Source: Rotaria socialis
Lineage: Eukaryota > Rotifera > Eurotatoria > Philodinida > Philodinidae
Direction: 5' to 3'
Length of the DNA: 64,000 nucleotides
Assembly (NCBI GenBank): GCA_905331475.1
Contig: CAJNYU010001389.1
Coordinates: 62,001 to 126,000 of the forward strand
The notes beneath the pieces were generated by a model. That model was given only the letters and a program-made list of their open reading frames with translations, was not told where the DNA came from and ran no database searches. Made by a program: the position numbers and the translations under genes. Positions within the stretch are counted from its first letter, which is position 1; every line of letters begins with the position of its first letter. Positions 1 through 11,380 of this stretch are shown here, piece by piece.

Positions 1-838
1 ATGAAGTTCTTGAGAATAGTTAAAACATTAGTGTTCACAGAGAGTACATAATTATTGAGCAGTTAATACAAACTTCTACTACTTCAATGATATTTTCATT
101 TCTGACGATTCTACGATCCATATTGTTATTCATAGTTGTATCAACACTTACGTCGAGAGCTTCGTATTCATATTGTGGTTAAGTATCATTGATTTTTCAT
201 TTTCACTCAATACTAAATAGAATACTTTCATTCGACTACTATATCAGTAAGTAGAGTGTATTTTAATGATTATAATATATATATATATATATTAAGAGTA
301 TTCAAGGGCTAAGACTACTGCAAAACCACTGGACATCCAAATTAGCATGTTGGTTTAGTTTTCAAGTGCAATTAAGAAGTTAATTTCTTCCTAAAATAAT
401 ATATCTATAGTGGTTTCATGAGTAAATTCACTTCATTATTTTTCTATAAGTCATATCTCAAACGATATTTACTCTTCAAAAACAACTGCAACTGATAAGT
501 TCATTCGTTGGAATGAATCTTACAAGCGTTGAGATAGACATTTGATTTTTCGAAATAAATTTCCCCTTCTAAATATTCAACTATTTTTCATATCGATTCA
601 ATATTAGAAAAATAACATATTTATTCAAATAGTGATGAAAATATCGTTGATAATAACAACAAAAAGTAATTTCTCTGATCCTTGCAGGATCATATTGAAG
701 ACTTTGAACAATTACAAAAGATTCTTAAAAGATTTTTTTTCTTCTAATCTACTTGTAGAATTGATAAATATAACACATCAATAATTTTAAGAATATCGAA
801 TTAATAGAATAATATACAAGATTATTTCTTTTGTATTT
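1..838. other. Intergenic, no gene seen
   Basis: AT-rich sequence with a short (AT)n run near 276-292. No reading frame with codon-like character was found on either strand apart from the 3' end of the minus-strand gene that begins at 839. Confidence 0.5.
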
Positions 839-1512
839 TCAAAGAAGTGTAGCTAAAAGAACAATTAAAACGATGATAAGTATAACAAAAATAATAATAG
901 GTATAATACAACACCAACATGGACATCGGCAACCATTGTTTGCTCGACAACAAATAATTTCATCGTCATTCGTTGGGTCATCTGTCTTAATTAAAGATAA
1001 AAAGCAGAAGTTTTTTTTATAGAATCACATGAAAAAAGCTTACTGCTTACCCATGCCTCTCGTACATAATTATCTTCTGCAAAACGTCTTGGTCTTGTTG
1101 TTGTTGTTACCACTTGTCGTTCTGTTTGATTAACAGGAACAATAGCCCGTTCATTTACATACGAATTATAGTGAGGACGTCGCTCATTTAATTCAATACT
1201 ATGAATTGTAACAGTCGATGATGCTGATTCGGCTCTTGGGAAAAGATTATTCCAAAAATGTGTCCTATGTTTTCGATGACGACGATGATGATGATGATTA
1301 TGTCGTTTATGATGTGTATGATGTCGTTGAGCTCGACATACTGGACAATTTGGATCATTGCAGAGTTCAACTTGATCATAAATAGGATCCGATCCTGTTG
1401 GTTGTTGAACATTTATCAGTGGTATTGGATTAATACGATTTCTTGTCGAGACAGGTACTAGAGCCATTATATTTATTAGAATAAAAAAAAGAAAAGAAAT
1501 TAAATAAAACAT
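839..1512 (-). CDS. His/Cys-rich tail-anchored membrane protein, two exons
   Basis: Exon 1 is 1512-1051 and exon 2 is 985-839; the intron has a GTAAGC donor and an AAG acceptor and keeps frame, giving about 202 residues. The N terminus is hydrophobic (MFYLISFLFFILINIM) and could be a signal peptide; a second Met at residue 16 is an alternative start. Next come a CxxxxCPVC motif and a His/Arg-rich stretch (around residues 65-85). Exon 2 encodes a dense Cys cluster (CCRANNGCRCPCWCC) directly followed by about 20 Ile/Val/Leu residues and the stop, which looks like a palmitoylated, tail-anchored membrane end. I do not recognise the family. The exon structure is well supported by the abrupt change to a clean transmembrane segment after splicing. 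Metal binding through the His tract is possible but is only inferred. Confidence 0.6.
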
Positions 1513-2243
1513 GACACACGTATTATTTTATGGAGACGATACAGACCTCCCGGAGAGTTTCTTACATTTTTTTCGATCCTTTACAATACAGAAAACAGGT
1601 GGTATGGTACAGATTTTGTTGATTCTATTTATAGATTCACATCACTACAACATTTCGTCATTGTGTTACGTCAATGAAATCAATCATAGTGTCATGTTTT
1701 GGTTTCTTACATCCACGTCTACGGAGCAACACGAAGATATTTTTCTCAACAAACTGACTTTTATCAAATTTCTTTTTTACTTCATCTAGTCAATGTCGAA
1801 TGATTTTGCCAATTTGATAAAGTTTGCAAAAGAAAGAAAGAAGATACTATTATCAATGTTGTCTCTTTAAATTTTCATATAGTCAAGTCTCATTTTGGAA
1901 TGTAAATTTATCACGCCTGCCCTTGTATGGTAGAGGACGCTGGAAGTCGGCTTTTACGTGACAATAATAAACTATAAAATAATTGAAAATACAACGTTTG
2001 TAAAGATGAATATTTCAAAAAAAATTGATATTCTTTGTATGAAAATTTTTTTCATCGAATAATCTTTAATCAGATCATTCAGTTCTTTGAAGAAAGGTCG
2101 TGCATAAGGCTGTATGGCTATTTTTGTACTTTAACCAGTATCGATATTGATACGAACTACATGTTAATGATGGAAAAGTTTTTATTTTTGAAAGATACTT
2201 TTAGTTTATTTCTAGACCTTTTCTATTTTTTCATTCTGCAATA
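1513..2243. other. Intergenic, promoters of flanking genes presumed
   Basis: This stretch separates two divergently transcribed genes. I see only short, low-complexity reading frames. It presumably holds both promoters, but no motif could be assigned. Confidence 0.4.
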
Positions 2244-3377
2244 ATGGTCGCGTCAACAAGTCAAGTAGCACCATCAACAGGAACCGTTGCTAAATGGAAC
2301 TCTCGGTTAGCTGGTCATGTACCACATGACGCATCATATTATTCAAAATGCCTTCTCGGTGGTATTCTTGCTTGCGGTCTCACACACACAGCAATATGTC
2401 CTCTTGATGTTACAAAATGTAATATGCAAGTAAGTGATTCAATTCAATATTTCAGTTCATATGAACATCTTTTTTCTTATTGTATAGGTTAATCCTGATA
2501 AATACAAAGGTTTAGTCAAAGGTATTCGTTTAATTGTTGCAGAAGAAGGAAGCCGAGCTATTTGGAAAGGCTGGTTACCAACATTCTTCGGTTACTCAGC
2601 ACAAGGTGCATTCAAATACGGACTTTATGAAATCTTCAAAGATGAATACGCCAACAGGTTGGGCAAAGAAAATTTCGAAAAATATAAAGGTCTCGTTTGG
2701 TGTGCAGCATCAGCATCCGCTGAATTTTTTGCCGATATTGCTCTATGTCCACTTGAGATGGTTAAAGTTAAAGTTCAAACATCACCACATGGAACGTTTC
2801 CGATAGCATTTGGTCAAGCTTGGTCACAAATGAATGCTAACAAAGTAGAAACTGGATTTCCATATCGATCACTCATACCATTATGGTCACGTCAAGTGCC
2901 ATATACCGTAGCTAAATTTTTCTTCTTCGAAAAGGTATACTATCAGTTTATACTATAATACAGCTGTTATCACTGTTTTTTTTTAAGGTCGTGCAATTAT
3001 TTTATACTCATGTGTTCACAAAACCAAAAGACACATATTCAAAAGGCACTCAACTCGGAGTTACATTCGCTTCAGGTTATACTGCCGGAGTTATTTGCGC
3101 TATTGTTTCACATCCTGCTGATTCAGTTGTTTCGCTACTTGGTAAACCAGCTAATAAAAGTAAAACCTTAGGACAAATTATCAAGGAAACTGGATTCGTT
3201 AAACTTGCCACAAAGGTTTGTTTTTCTTTTACGTTAATCGAATAATTTATTTATTTAAATTAATTCTAGGGTCTTGGTACTCGTATTATTATGATTGGTA
3301 CCTTGACTGGTCTTCAATGGTGGATATATGATACATTTAAAACAGCTTTGGGCATGGGTACAACTGGTGGCAAATAA
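2244..3377 (+). CDS. SLC25A3: Mitochondrial phosphate carrier (SLC25A3-like)
   Basis: Four exons join in frame: 2244-2429, 2488-2934, 2988-3215 and 3270-3377, giving 322 residues, a normal carrier length. The three mitochondrial-carrier repeats are visible through their signatures: PLDVTK (residues 53-58), PLEMVK (150-155) and the degenerate PADSVV (254-259) that is typical of the phosphate carrier. [10 protein letters not shown] and [16 protein letters not shown] also match this subfamily. The protein imports inorganic phosphate with protons across the inner mitochondrial membrane for ATP synthesis. Introns are 53-58 bp with GT-AG ends. The N-terminal 25 residues could be a weak presequence. 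This is a housekeeping gene with no sign of damage. Confidence 0.93.
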
Positions 3378-4281
3378 ACACAAAAAAACTTCTAAGAAAC
3401 TCGTAGTCCAACGTTAGATTAAAATGACCTGCATACTTATGTCACACTAGTGTTTTTTCTTGGCGAATATTTGTATTCCTCTTATTAAAAGAAATATATT
3501 TCATTGAATTGTCTCTTACAACAAAACACCTCACTATCATATTTTTAATTAGCATGTGCAGAGCACGCAGCGAACGCATGATTTTAGTTTGAAGTATATA
3601 CTTAGAGTAGAAGGTAATTCGATAAACGAAACCTATGAATATAATTGATTATTAAAAGATATTTTGAACACTTGAAAGATCAATTTGATGCTGTAAAATA
3701 TTTATATAATTTTGTTTTCATCTTATTATGTTTGTAAGGTTTTGTTATGTGATGAAATCATCCTCTCTATTGAGAGAGTGTGTTGCCCCTGGTGGTTGAG
3801 AATTTAAGAAAAATAATTTTATTATTAAGATCAATCACGAATAGCCGTTAACACAAAATTCGGAAGAGAAATGTTTTGATCTACTATTTGAAATTAAAAA
3901 GCTTTCGATCACTACAATATAATATTTATCAATGAAATAAATACTATAAGTACACTTCTATCAAGATAGAGTAAGGTTTTCTTTGTACATAGTTCTATGA
4001 CTATATGAAAAGATAATTACAATACAATTCTGTCCCGAATCATCAGCTAGACATGATAAAATGCCACAATGTCAATGCGTGTTTTGTTTTCTTTTCCTTT
4101 GCTCGCAAACATAGATCGATGACTCAGAAAGACACAACGAACTATATAGACAAACATGACACATGCATTTCATTTATATTAAATATACTTGCATAATTGA
4201 ACGACACGTTGTTAAATTTTTGTTTTTTTCGTTTATTAATAGATTTGATTTGAAGATAATTTTTTTGTATCTAACTCAAAA
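3378..4281. other. Intergenic, no gene seen
   Basis: The first 100-150 bases are probably the phosphate carrier 3' UTR (an AATATATT-rich end near 3490). The rest is AT-rich with no supported feature. Confidence 0.4.
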
Positions 4282-5272
4282 ATGTCATCCAATGTCCTTG
4301 TCTTTGGTGCTAATGGTTACATTGGTTATGGTATAGCTTCAGGCCTTCGTCGTTCTGGTTTTCATGTCTATGGTGTCATTCGTAATGGTCGGCATTCAGC
4401 ATTACTTGTTCAAAATGAAATTGAACCGATTGTTATTGAATCATTTGAAAAAGTCGATGCTATTGCAGATCAGCTTGGAAAATGTTCTATTATTGTTGAT
4501 GCTGTTGGTTTTACAAAATCCTTATCTGAAATAATACTTAAAGCAGTAGTTTCAGCTGGTAAACAACGAACGCAAGATGGAAAACTTGCACATTATGCTC
4601 CACTTTTTATTTTTACATCAGGCATTATGACATGTCAGTTAGATTTGATTTGATTTTCGAGTTTAAAACTAATTTCTGCTCTCCTATCAAATAGATGGTG
4701 ATACATCAGTGTATGGATTACGTCCACTCGACGAAACAATTAAACCAAATCCTCAAACAATGGAAATGAAAGCTCGTGAAGAACATGAAAATCTTGTTCT
4801 TGCTACATCATCAAGTATTGTTCATACGACTGTTATTCGGCCAGGCTTCGTTTATGGTAGTCATGGTGGTTTTGTTGCTGATCTTTTCTACTCAGAAAAG
4901 CCAGCTGTTATTCATGGACGACGTGATAAACGATGGAGTTGGATACATATTGATGATTTAGCTGAAGGATATGTTCTCGTCGCACGAGCATCACGTTCAC
5001 TTGTATCTGGGCAAATATGGAATTTAGCAGCACCTAACGATAATCCAACATATGAAGAAGTAAGATCAAATATGGCTCGTGTTAGTGGACAACAAATAGA
5101 ATATAAAGAAGCATCAAGCAGTGATAGAACACCTCCTCGTTGGGATACAGATTCAATCATTAATCCATCGAAGGCTATAGAACAACTAGGTTGGCGACCA
5201 AAGCATGTCGGTTATATACAAGAAATTGAAACATATTATAAATCATGGGCTGCATATAAACAACAGCAATAG
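4282..5272 (+). CDS. NAD(P)-binding epimerase/dehydratase-like protein (atypical SDR)
   Basis: Two exons, 4282-4633 and 4695-5272, join in frame (T|AT, giving YGDTSVYG) to make 309 residues. The N-terminal Rossmann motif GANGYIG (residues 9-15) is the dinucleotide site of extended or atypical short-chain dehydrogenases. Further features are a TSGI strand before the active-site region, an RPGFVYG segment, and WSWIHIDDLAEGY near two thirds of the length, which matches the HVDD region of NAD-dependent epimerases. The C terminus has the substrate-lobe pattern IEQLGWRPKH. The exact substrate cannot be deduced. Close relatives are common in bacteria, fungi and plants, so horizontal acquisition is possible, though the single short intron shows that it is domesticated. 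The protein is probably cytosolic. Confidence 0.82.
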
Positions 5273-5726
5273 ATGAAGATGAAAAATAATTTTTATGAAT
5301 TGTTTGTATTCATGCAATAGACTAGTTTTTAATGAAGTTATTTCGATCTGAATAATGAAATATTTCTCATATGTCAGTATTTAAATCGCTATCTGACGTA
5401 TTTCACACATTGTTCTTTCTAAAAGAAATTAAATATGAGAAATTAAAAAAACAGATTCTTATTAGGTTCCTGCTAAAAAATCAAAACTTTTTGGTGCTAC
5501 ATCTATTCTAGTGTTTATTAGTACTAAGCACGAGTAGTCCGTTTTAGTCTTATAGAGACTTGACGGAGAAACAGATTATTTCTCCACTCAGACACATATT
5601 ATATGAATCATTTTTCTAAAGAGTAAATCTTCTCTGATTAAACGTACAGATACTCTCGTCTGTGGGAGTAAAGAATGACTTAGTAGCAATGGTGACACCA
5701 ATTATTCATATTTTCTTTTGTGCATA
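5273..5726. other. Intergenic, no gene seen
   Basis: This is AT-rich sequence after the epimerase-like gene. A short reading frame starting at 5662 runs into the GC-rich MITE and is not considered coding. Confidence 0.4.
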
Positions 5727-6179
5727 CGCATATGTAGAGGTGTCAGCCGTACGGCTGAGCCGCCGCAGCAGCCGATTTTTCAATAATATCAGCCGCCGCA
5801 GCCACCAAATTAGTAGTAATTTTAAGAATTTTGGGGGAGCCGCCGCTGCGAAAAAACAAGTTTAGCCGTTGCGCCGCTGCAAGAGATAAAAATTTTTGAT
5901 AGCGTTATTTGCCGCCGCTGACATCAATACATATGCGATCGAATCGAACATTTTTCTTTTAATTTTCGTCAGTGAATTTTGAACTGAGCCGTCGTCGCCA
6001 CATAAGGACTCACAAATATCAGCCGACGCCGCCGCTGTGAAAAAAATTTTAAGAATTTGTAGCAGCCGCCGCTGAAGACATTACTCATTCAAATAACGAG
6101 CCGCTGGAAATCTTCAAAAATTGAAAACTGTTGCCCGCCGTCGCCGTTCAACCCTTCGGCTGACACCTCTACGCATATG
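5727..6179. mobile_element. hAT-type MITE (437 bp) with 8-bp target duplication
   Basis: The element is 5735-6171. It starts TAGAGGTGTCAGCCG and ends with the exact inverted complement CGGCTGACACCTCTA. Both sides are flanked by the same 8 bp, CGCATATG (5727-5734 and 6172-6179). An 8-bp duplication together with a TAGAG-type terminus is the hallmark of hAT transposition. The interior has no open frame and is filled with irregular GCCGCC/GCCGCAG clusters, unlike the AT-rich surroundings. It is therefore non-autonomous and would need a transposase encoded elsewhere. The perfect target duplication suggests a young insertion. Confidence 0.9.
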
Positions 6180-6695
6180 ATCACAATAAGATTTATATTA
6201 GTATCCAATACCATCTACATATAACAACAAGGAGTGTTGATCTTTCAGTCAACTTTTAGATTTCTGTAAACATCGATGCGAAAATTAAAAAGATTTTTTT
6301 CAATCATGGGCAGATGACATGTAACAAATAATCAATTTAAAAATGCGATCGACAATTGCGGTGTCAAAATTCCAACAATAACTAAGAATTTTGTTCCTTA
6401 TTAGCTATGTTATAATTAATTTTTTTTCATATTATGCTTTCGCTTTCTTATCGACCAACAAATACTTTTGAAAAAATGTTTTGCTATTTATCTTTATAAA
6501 ATATTTCTCTTTTCGTAACACATCAAGAACACAGAGGTTCCATTCAATGTATATACATATGTATATGATAGGAATGTTTTTTTCGATTGTTATTTCAATT
6601 ATTTCTCGTATCAAACTCACGTCTTTATCTCACGTCTTATATACATGCGCATTTTCTTTTTTTTTTCATCCATATTCATTTATTCTTCATTTGCA
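6180..6695. other. Intergenic / promoter of the small protein gene
   Basis: AT-rich; no reading frame is convincing. A T-rich tract lies just before the start codon at 6696. Confidence 0.35.
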
Positions 6696-7136
6696 ATGGG
6701 TAACAATACATCACAAGCTTCAAAGCATAAGGTATTTTCAAATCATAACTCGTAATAAAATCTATCTATTTTGCTTTTACAGACTCCATCATTGATAATC
6801 ACTCACATGGGTGATTCAAAGGTACCAAGAACCACATCGTTAAAAACGATTCCATTATCATTAGGTGCAGCGTCTCTTTCGTGTTTAGCTGCTGAACACA
6901 ATCAAATACACGATCAAGAGTCACTCAATGCTTGGCGAACAAAAGCATTGCATACTGTCGATGAATTTTTCGAGCAAAAAGCATCTCATTTAAGACACGA
7001 AGCACATGTCAGTGCACTCCTAGGTCAATTAAGAGCGATAATCGACGAAGAAATACCTCGTCAAACAAATGGATATCTTATGGATAATTATCAGCTACAA
7101 GAAATTCCACCGATTACAAATGATATGAAAGAATAA
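6696..7136 (+). CDS. Small N-myristoylation-type protein, unknown function
   Basis: Two exons, 6696-6731 and 6783-7136, join in frame to give 129 residues. The first exon encodes only MGNNTSQASKHK, a classical N-myristoylation sequence (Gly2, Ser/Thr at position 6, basic residues after). The rest is hydrophilic and largely helical (for example DEFFEQKASHLRHEAHVSALL), with no transmembrane segment. The intron has a GTATTT donor and a TTTACAG acceptor. The protein is probably a peripheral membrane adaptor. I do not recognise the family, so the function is open. Confidence 0.6.
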
Positions 7137-10100
7137 AAATAGCTCTTCTTTCTGTTTTTTGTTTGAGTCACACGGTCTCTTTAATCTAGTATCAAAAAAT
7201 AAAAAATAAACCAGAATGAAACCAACAAAAAAAAGAATGCAACGAACTCCAATGACACACTTTAAAGTAGTTATGCAAATGATAAATTCATGTTTTAAGA
7301 TTTCAATGTAGATATGTCTTTCACTAGCTGGCTGATTTTCATTAACAGTTAGTTAAAGGAGCAAGTATAATTTGAAGTTAAACGACGGTTGCATACAGTG
7401 TGGCTTATCGAAATCTGAAACAAAATGTTTTTGTACATTTTGTTTATGTGAAAAACGTGTATCTTCACCCGTTGATTTTATAAACAAAGTGTATCAAAGT
7501 GTAAATAAACGAAAAGAGTTCAGATAATCTAGAAAGATAATAAGAAAAATTATTTTTTTATCTGTTTCATAGAGAAAGTAAGCCACATAGATTATAAACA
7601 ACCAAACAAGAGCATTACTAGGCGTTCCTATTTTTTATCCAATATTATCACGTTTAGTTGAATACTTTTCATTCATAGCATGTACGGTTTTTGATGAATT
7701 AATAAATACATTTTTACGTAGAATTTCGATCTCACAATGTGAATCTGTTGATACAGCGAGTGAGGATGACGATGGCAGTAATTTAATTCCGTCCAAGCAG
7801 ACAAAGATTTCGTGAAATGCGTTTTCGCGATCTAAAATCAAACTGTTATTTTCTTTTTCAAAGTGTAAGCCTTACATTTTTGTTTTCTGAGCAACGTGTA
7901 AATCAGAGTGTATTTCGAAAACAGTAGGTGTTCCGCGCATTATGCTCTGGCTGTGTACACTTGCTGTTAGAAAACATTGGTTGTATAGATTCATCTTTGC
8001 TTAAAATGACTCATACGATAAATCAATTTTCATCTCTTCCGAATACATTATAAGTTGGATGCGAATAAAGATTTCACGGTTTCACTTTGAAACGAATTGC
8101 TCCGAGGCAATTCAAATATATCGCAAACTGCTTTTTTCCTAGCATTATTTATGAATAGGGAGCTTTTCGAATATATTTTCTTATTATCTTATGTAACTTT
8201 ATCATTTTTAGCATAAAAACAATCGGTTTTTATTTTAGCCAACTTTTAGATCAATTGGAAATCAAATTTTAGAAATGAGCGTACATAATTGACGTTATCA
8301 ATATTGGTACACCAGTAGTTTATATCAAATGAAGACGACAGTCAAACGATGAAGTCTCATGAAGATTATAATATTTTTATGTTCCGTGAGACCATTTAAT
8401 AGCACAGTAAAACAAAATACAATTCGTTTCTTACGTTGTATTGTTGATTTATTTTTGTCTAATATTGCCCCATAAAAATAAGACCGCAGATTTATTTGAC
8501 TTGTACATGGCAAACTAAAACTTGCTAAGTATAATCTAAACTAAATAGATTGTCGGTAGACAGACTTTGTTTGTGCTGTTAGAAGTTTAGGATTTCATCG
8601 CGCCTATTTGTTAAATAGAAAATTACATGAATATTTATTTTGTGAAAGAAATATGTTAATTCGATAAATATTGTCTTCTCTATTATGAATAATTAATGTT
8701 GACAACCGTTTAACCCGGTGACTATTTTTTCGTTATTAGAAACTCGATTTGACTGGTGTCGCCCTCTCGTCCTACGATCTGCGCGATTCGGTATTTATAG
8801 TTGCTTGCTTGCCTACTTGGCGACATGCAACTTGTTTTACCTTTTCTTGCTCTTCCTTTGTCCTTCGCAATCTTTAAAAACCTATCTGCACACTACAGAT
8901 TTCGTTTACTGCACACACCTATATATATATATATATATATATATATCTATAACCTTGTATTCTCTTCTTCTTTATTTTTTATTCTCTTAAAATTTGCAAT
9001 TATAGTGACGTAAGTAAATTTTTCTTTATTTCGTTTTGGTTTTTCTCATTTATGTACTCACTAAAAGTCTGTGAGTCATATCTCATTCGTGTGTGTTTAT
9101 AGGTTGTTTCTGTATAAAATATGTAGCAGTATATAAATCAAATCGAGTGTGAGTCACATACGGCATCAAATTTACAATGCCATCCTTTGCGCTCTGTTTT
9201 TATTTTCGTGATTCTAAGCGCATGTCTATCAATCGAAGGTAACCAATGTGGTAAAGAGGCTACATAGACGATATAGTTGATTATTTTTATCTACTATGTT
9301 ACTTTTTTTTCTAAATACGTGTCCAAGAAAAATGAATGGTTAAAATAAATAGACTTGAATCTCGTAAAATCTTCGTGTAATAAAATTCAATCGTCGAAGC
9401 ACCGTTTTTTACTTCTCTGTGAAGCTAAAATTCTTGTTTTCTTCATGGAAGAAAAAAAAAACTTCGTTTCTCAATCTCATTTTTTTGGTTTCTAGCGTGT
9501 TTCTAACAGTACAACAATTAAATTTCAGGATACCTGTTTGGATTTCTTTTTCTTTTTGACGTCAGACAAACACAAAATTCATACATTGTTAGTTGAAGTA
9601 CATAAGAAAATATAAACTCGAGACATTTAGAAAAAAATATTTCGATGCGTATTACTCACTTCATCTTCAGCATTATTCTTAAAAGAATGCCAAACCATTT
9701 TTTTTACTTTCGTAAGAATCAATGGCAATTTCATAATGTGACACGAAGAAACATTCATATCTTACTCGCTCTCAATCCTATCAAGTAACATGATAGTAAA
9801 TGTTTGTATTATATGTATCCTCACACAGACTCGTATCTGCTTAGTTACATGTTTATCGTTAGGTTAAATATACGTAGCGTGCATGCAGTATGATGCTTTA
9901 CCCACTGCTCTGTCACTTCTGTAATGCAAAGTCCACATGTGAAGTAAGAGCAAGATTCACTATTATTTTGATTACATGAAAATATAAATTCTAAATTGTA
10001 GTTTTCTTATTTGACAGCATATTTTCTTGAAAAGATATGTGCAATGAAGATAGGTGAGAGTTTGAAAGTAAATCTTTAATGATAATTATAGATTTTGCAA

Positions 10101-11380
10101 CTGTAAATTACATACGAAAATAGATCATACGTTTGATAGCAACAATTCAATAGTAAAAATTTAATTGAAATAGATTTAACGTTTCGGTATCAATCTAAGG
10201 ATTTCAAAATTTTGATGTCAGATTTTACTTTCGAAATCTCTTCGAAACAGTCAAACGTTAAATAAGTACTAGGAGCAAGAAAAAAAATCATTTTATCTAG
10301 TTTTTAAGAATCTGATGGTTAGACCTCCAAATCTCGATACTATGAACTATAGACTGATCCTTAAACCGTTACTAAAGGTTTACTTTCTTGCATCATATAT
10401 TCGAATTGAGCGCACAGCAATTCTACTACGCAGAACTAGATTTAGCATGAGTGGTACGGAATATAGTCGGTTACTGTATACATCAGTAGGCAACAAGATA
10501 TGAAACCAGGCAACCAAAAGGAGTGAGTTTTTTTTTCTTCTGTTTTTTTTAAATTTCACCTTTACCCTTTCACTGATCCATTTCTTTTTGTCTAAATAAT
10601 CAACAGAAAGTGAAACTTTAGTAGAGCAAATTATGTTTATTTCATAAAGAAAAAAGTTAACAAAGAATAGTTCTTATAAATCATTCATTGTCAGTACAAA
10701 AAATGTTAATAAGAAATAACTGCCGAATGCATGTCTTAGAATAATTCGAAATTCGTATTAGAGATTTGAATTATAAAATAGAAAAAAAATTGCTAGTTCA
10801 TGTTATTAAACGATACTAATAGGAATGTATTTTTTTGCGGTGGTTGTGCTTTGCCTATGACTATTTCTGACAATGACTAATATCGTAGTTGTATTTGTTC
10901 TAGTGGCCGATACGACGATTAGATAAGAATGCTCCCTCTGACGCCATTCGGTATAATTCTTTCGTCTTTGAACAAATTGCACTATTAATACTAATACTGT
11001 ATATAGTTCGAATCAGAAGATTAGCAATCAAAATATTTGATTAATATGACCAAATTTCAAGAAAAGAAATTCAGGTGTTCTTTTAGACATGAATGAGAAA
11101 ATCATCGTTTACTCATAATAGCATTAAGAATTGACTCGTCTATTGATTTAAACAATGTAACAAAGGTAACTTTTATTACAGTTCTTATGGTATTATTCAG
11201 CGACAATAATACAAAAGTGTTAGTGTGGCGTTAAGATATAAAATACAATGAATTTACTGCGCTAAGTACAACGATCAATAATCATAAAAATATCTTTTTT
11301 TATACTCCAAAAAAGCAACAATTATATAAAGACGATGAAATCTTTTATTTTTTTATCAATAAAATTTCTTATACTTCTAG
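7137..11380. other. 4.2-kb gene-poor stretch
   Basis: No reading frame here shows coding character on either strand. There is an (AT)n microsatellite at about 8921-8946. A pyrimidine-rich, less AT-biased segment at 8730-8880, followed by a GTAAGT donor at about 9009, could be a promoter plus 5' untranslated exon. The RdRP start codon at 11381 lies directly after a splice acceptor (CTTCTAG), so a 5' UTR intron reaching into this region is plausible. Confidence 0.35.

Noticed and set aside
4912..5160. Minus-strand frame of 82 codons
   Set aside because: It is antisense to exon 2 of the epimerase-like gene.
8718..9013. Two overlapping frames upstream of the RdRP
   Set aside because: They run through an (AT)n microsatellite and have no domain; at most the segment is a 5' untranslated exon.
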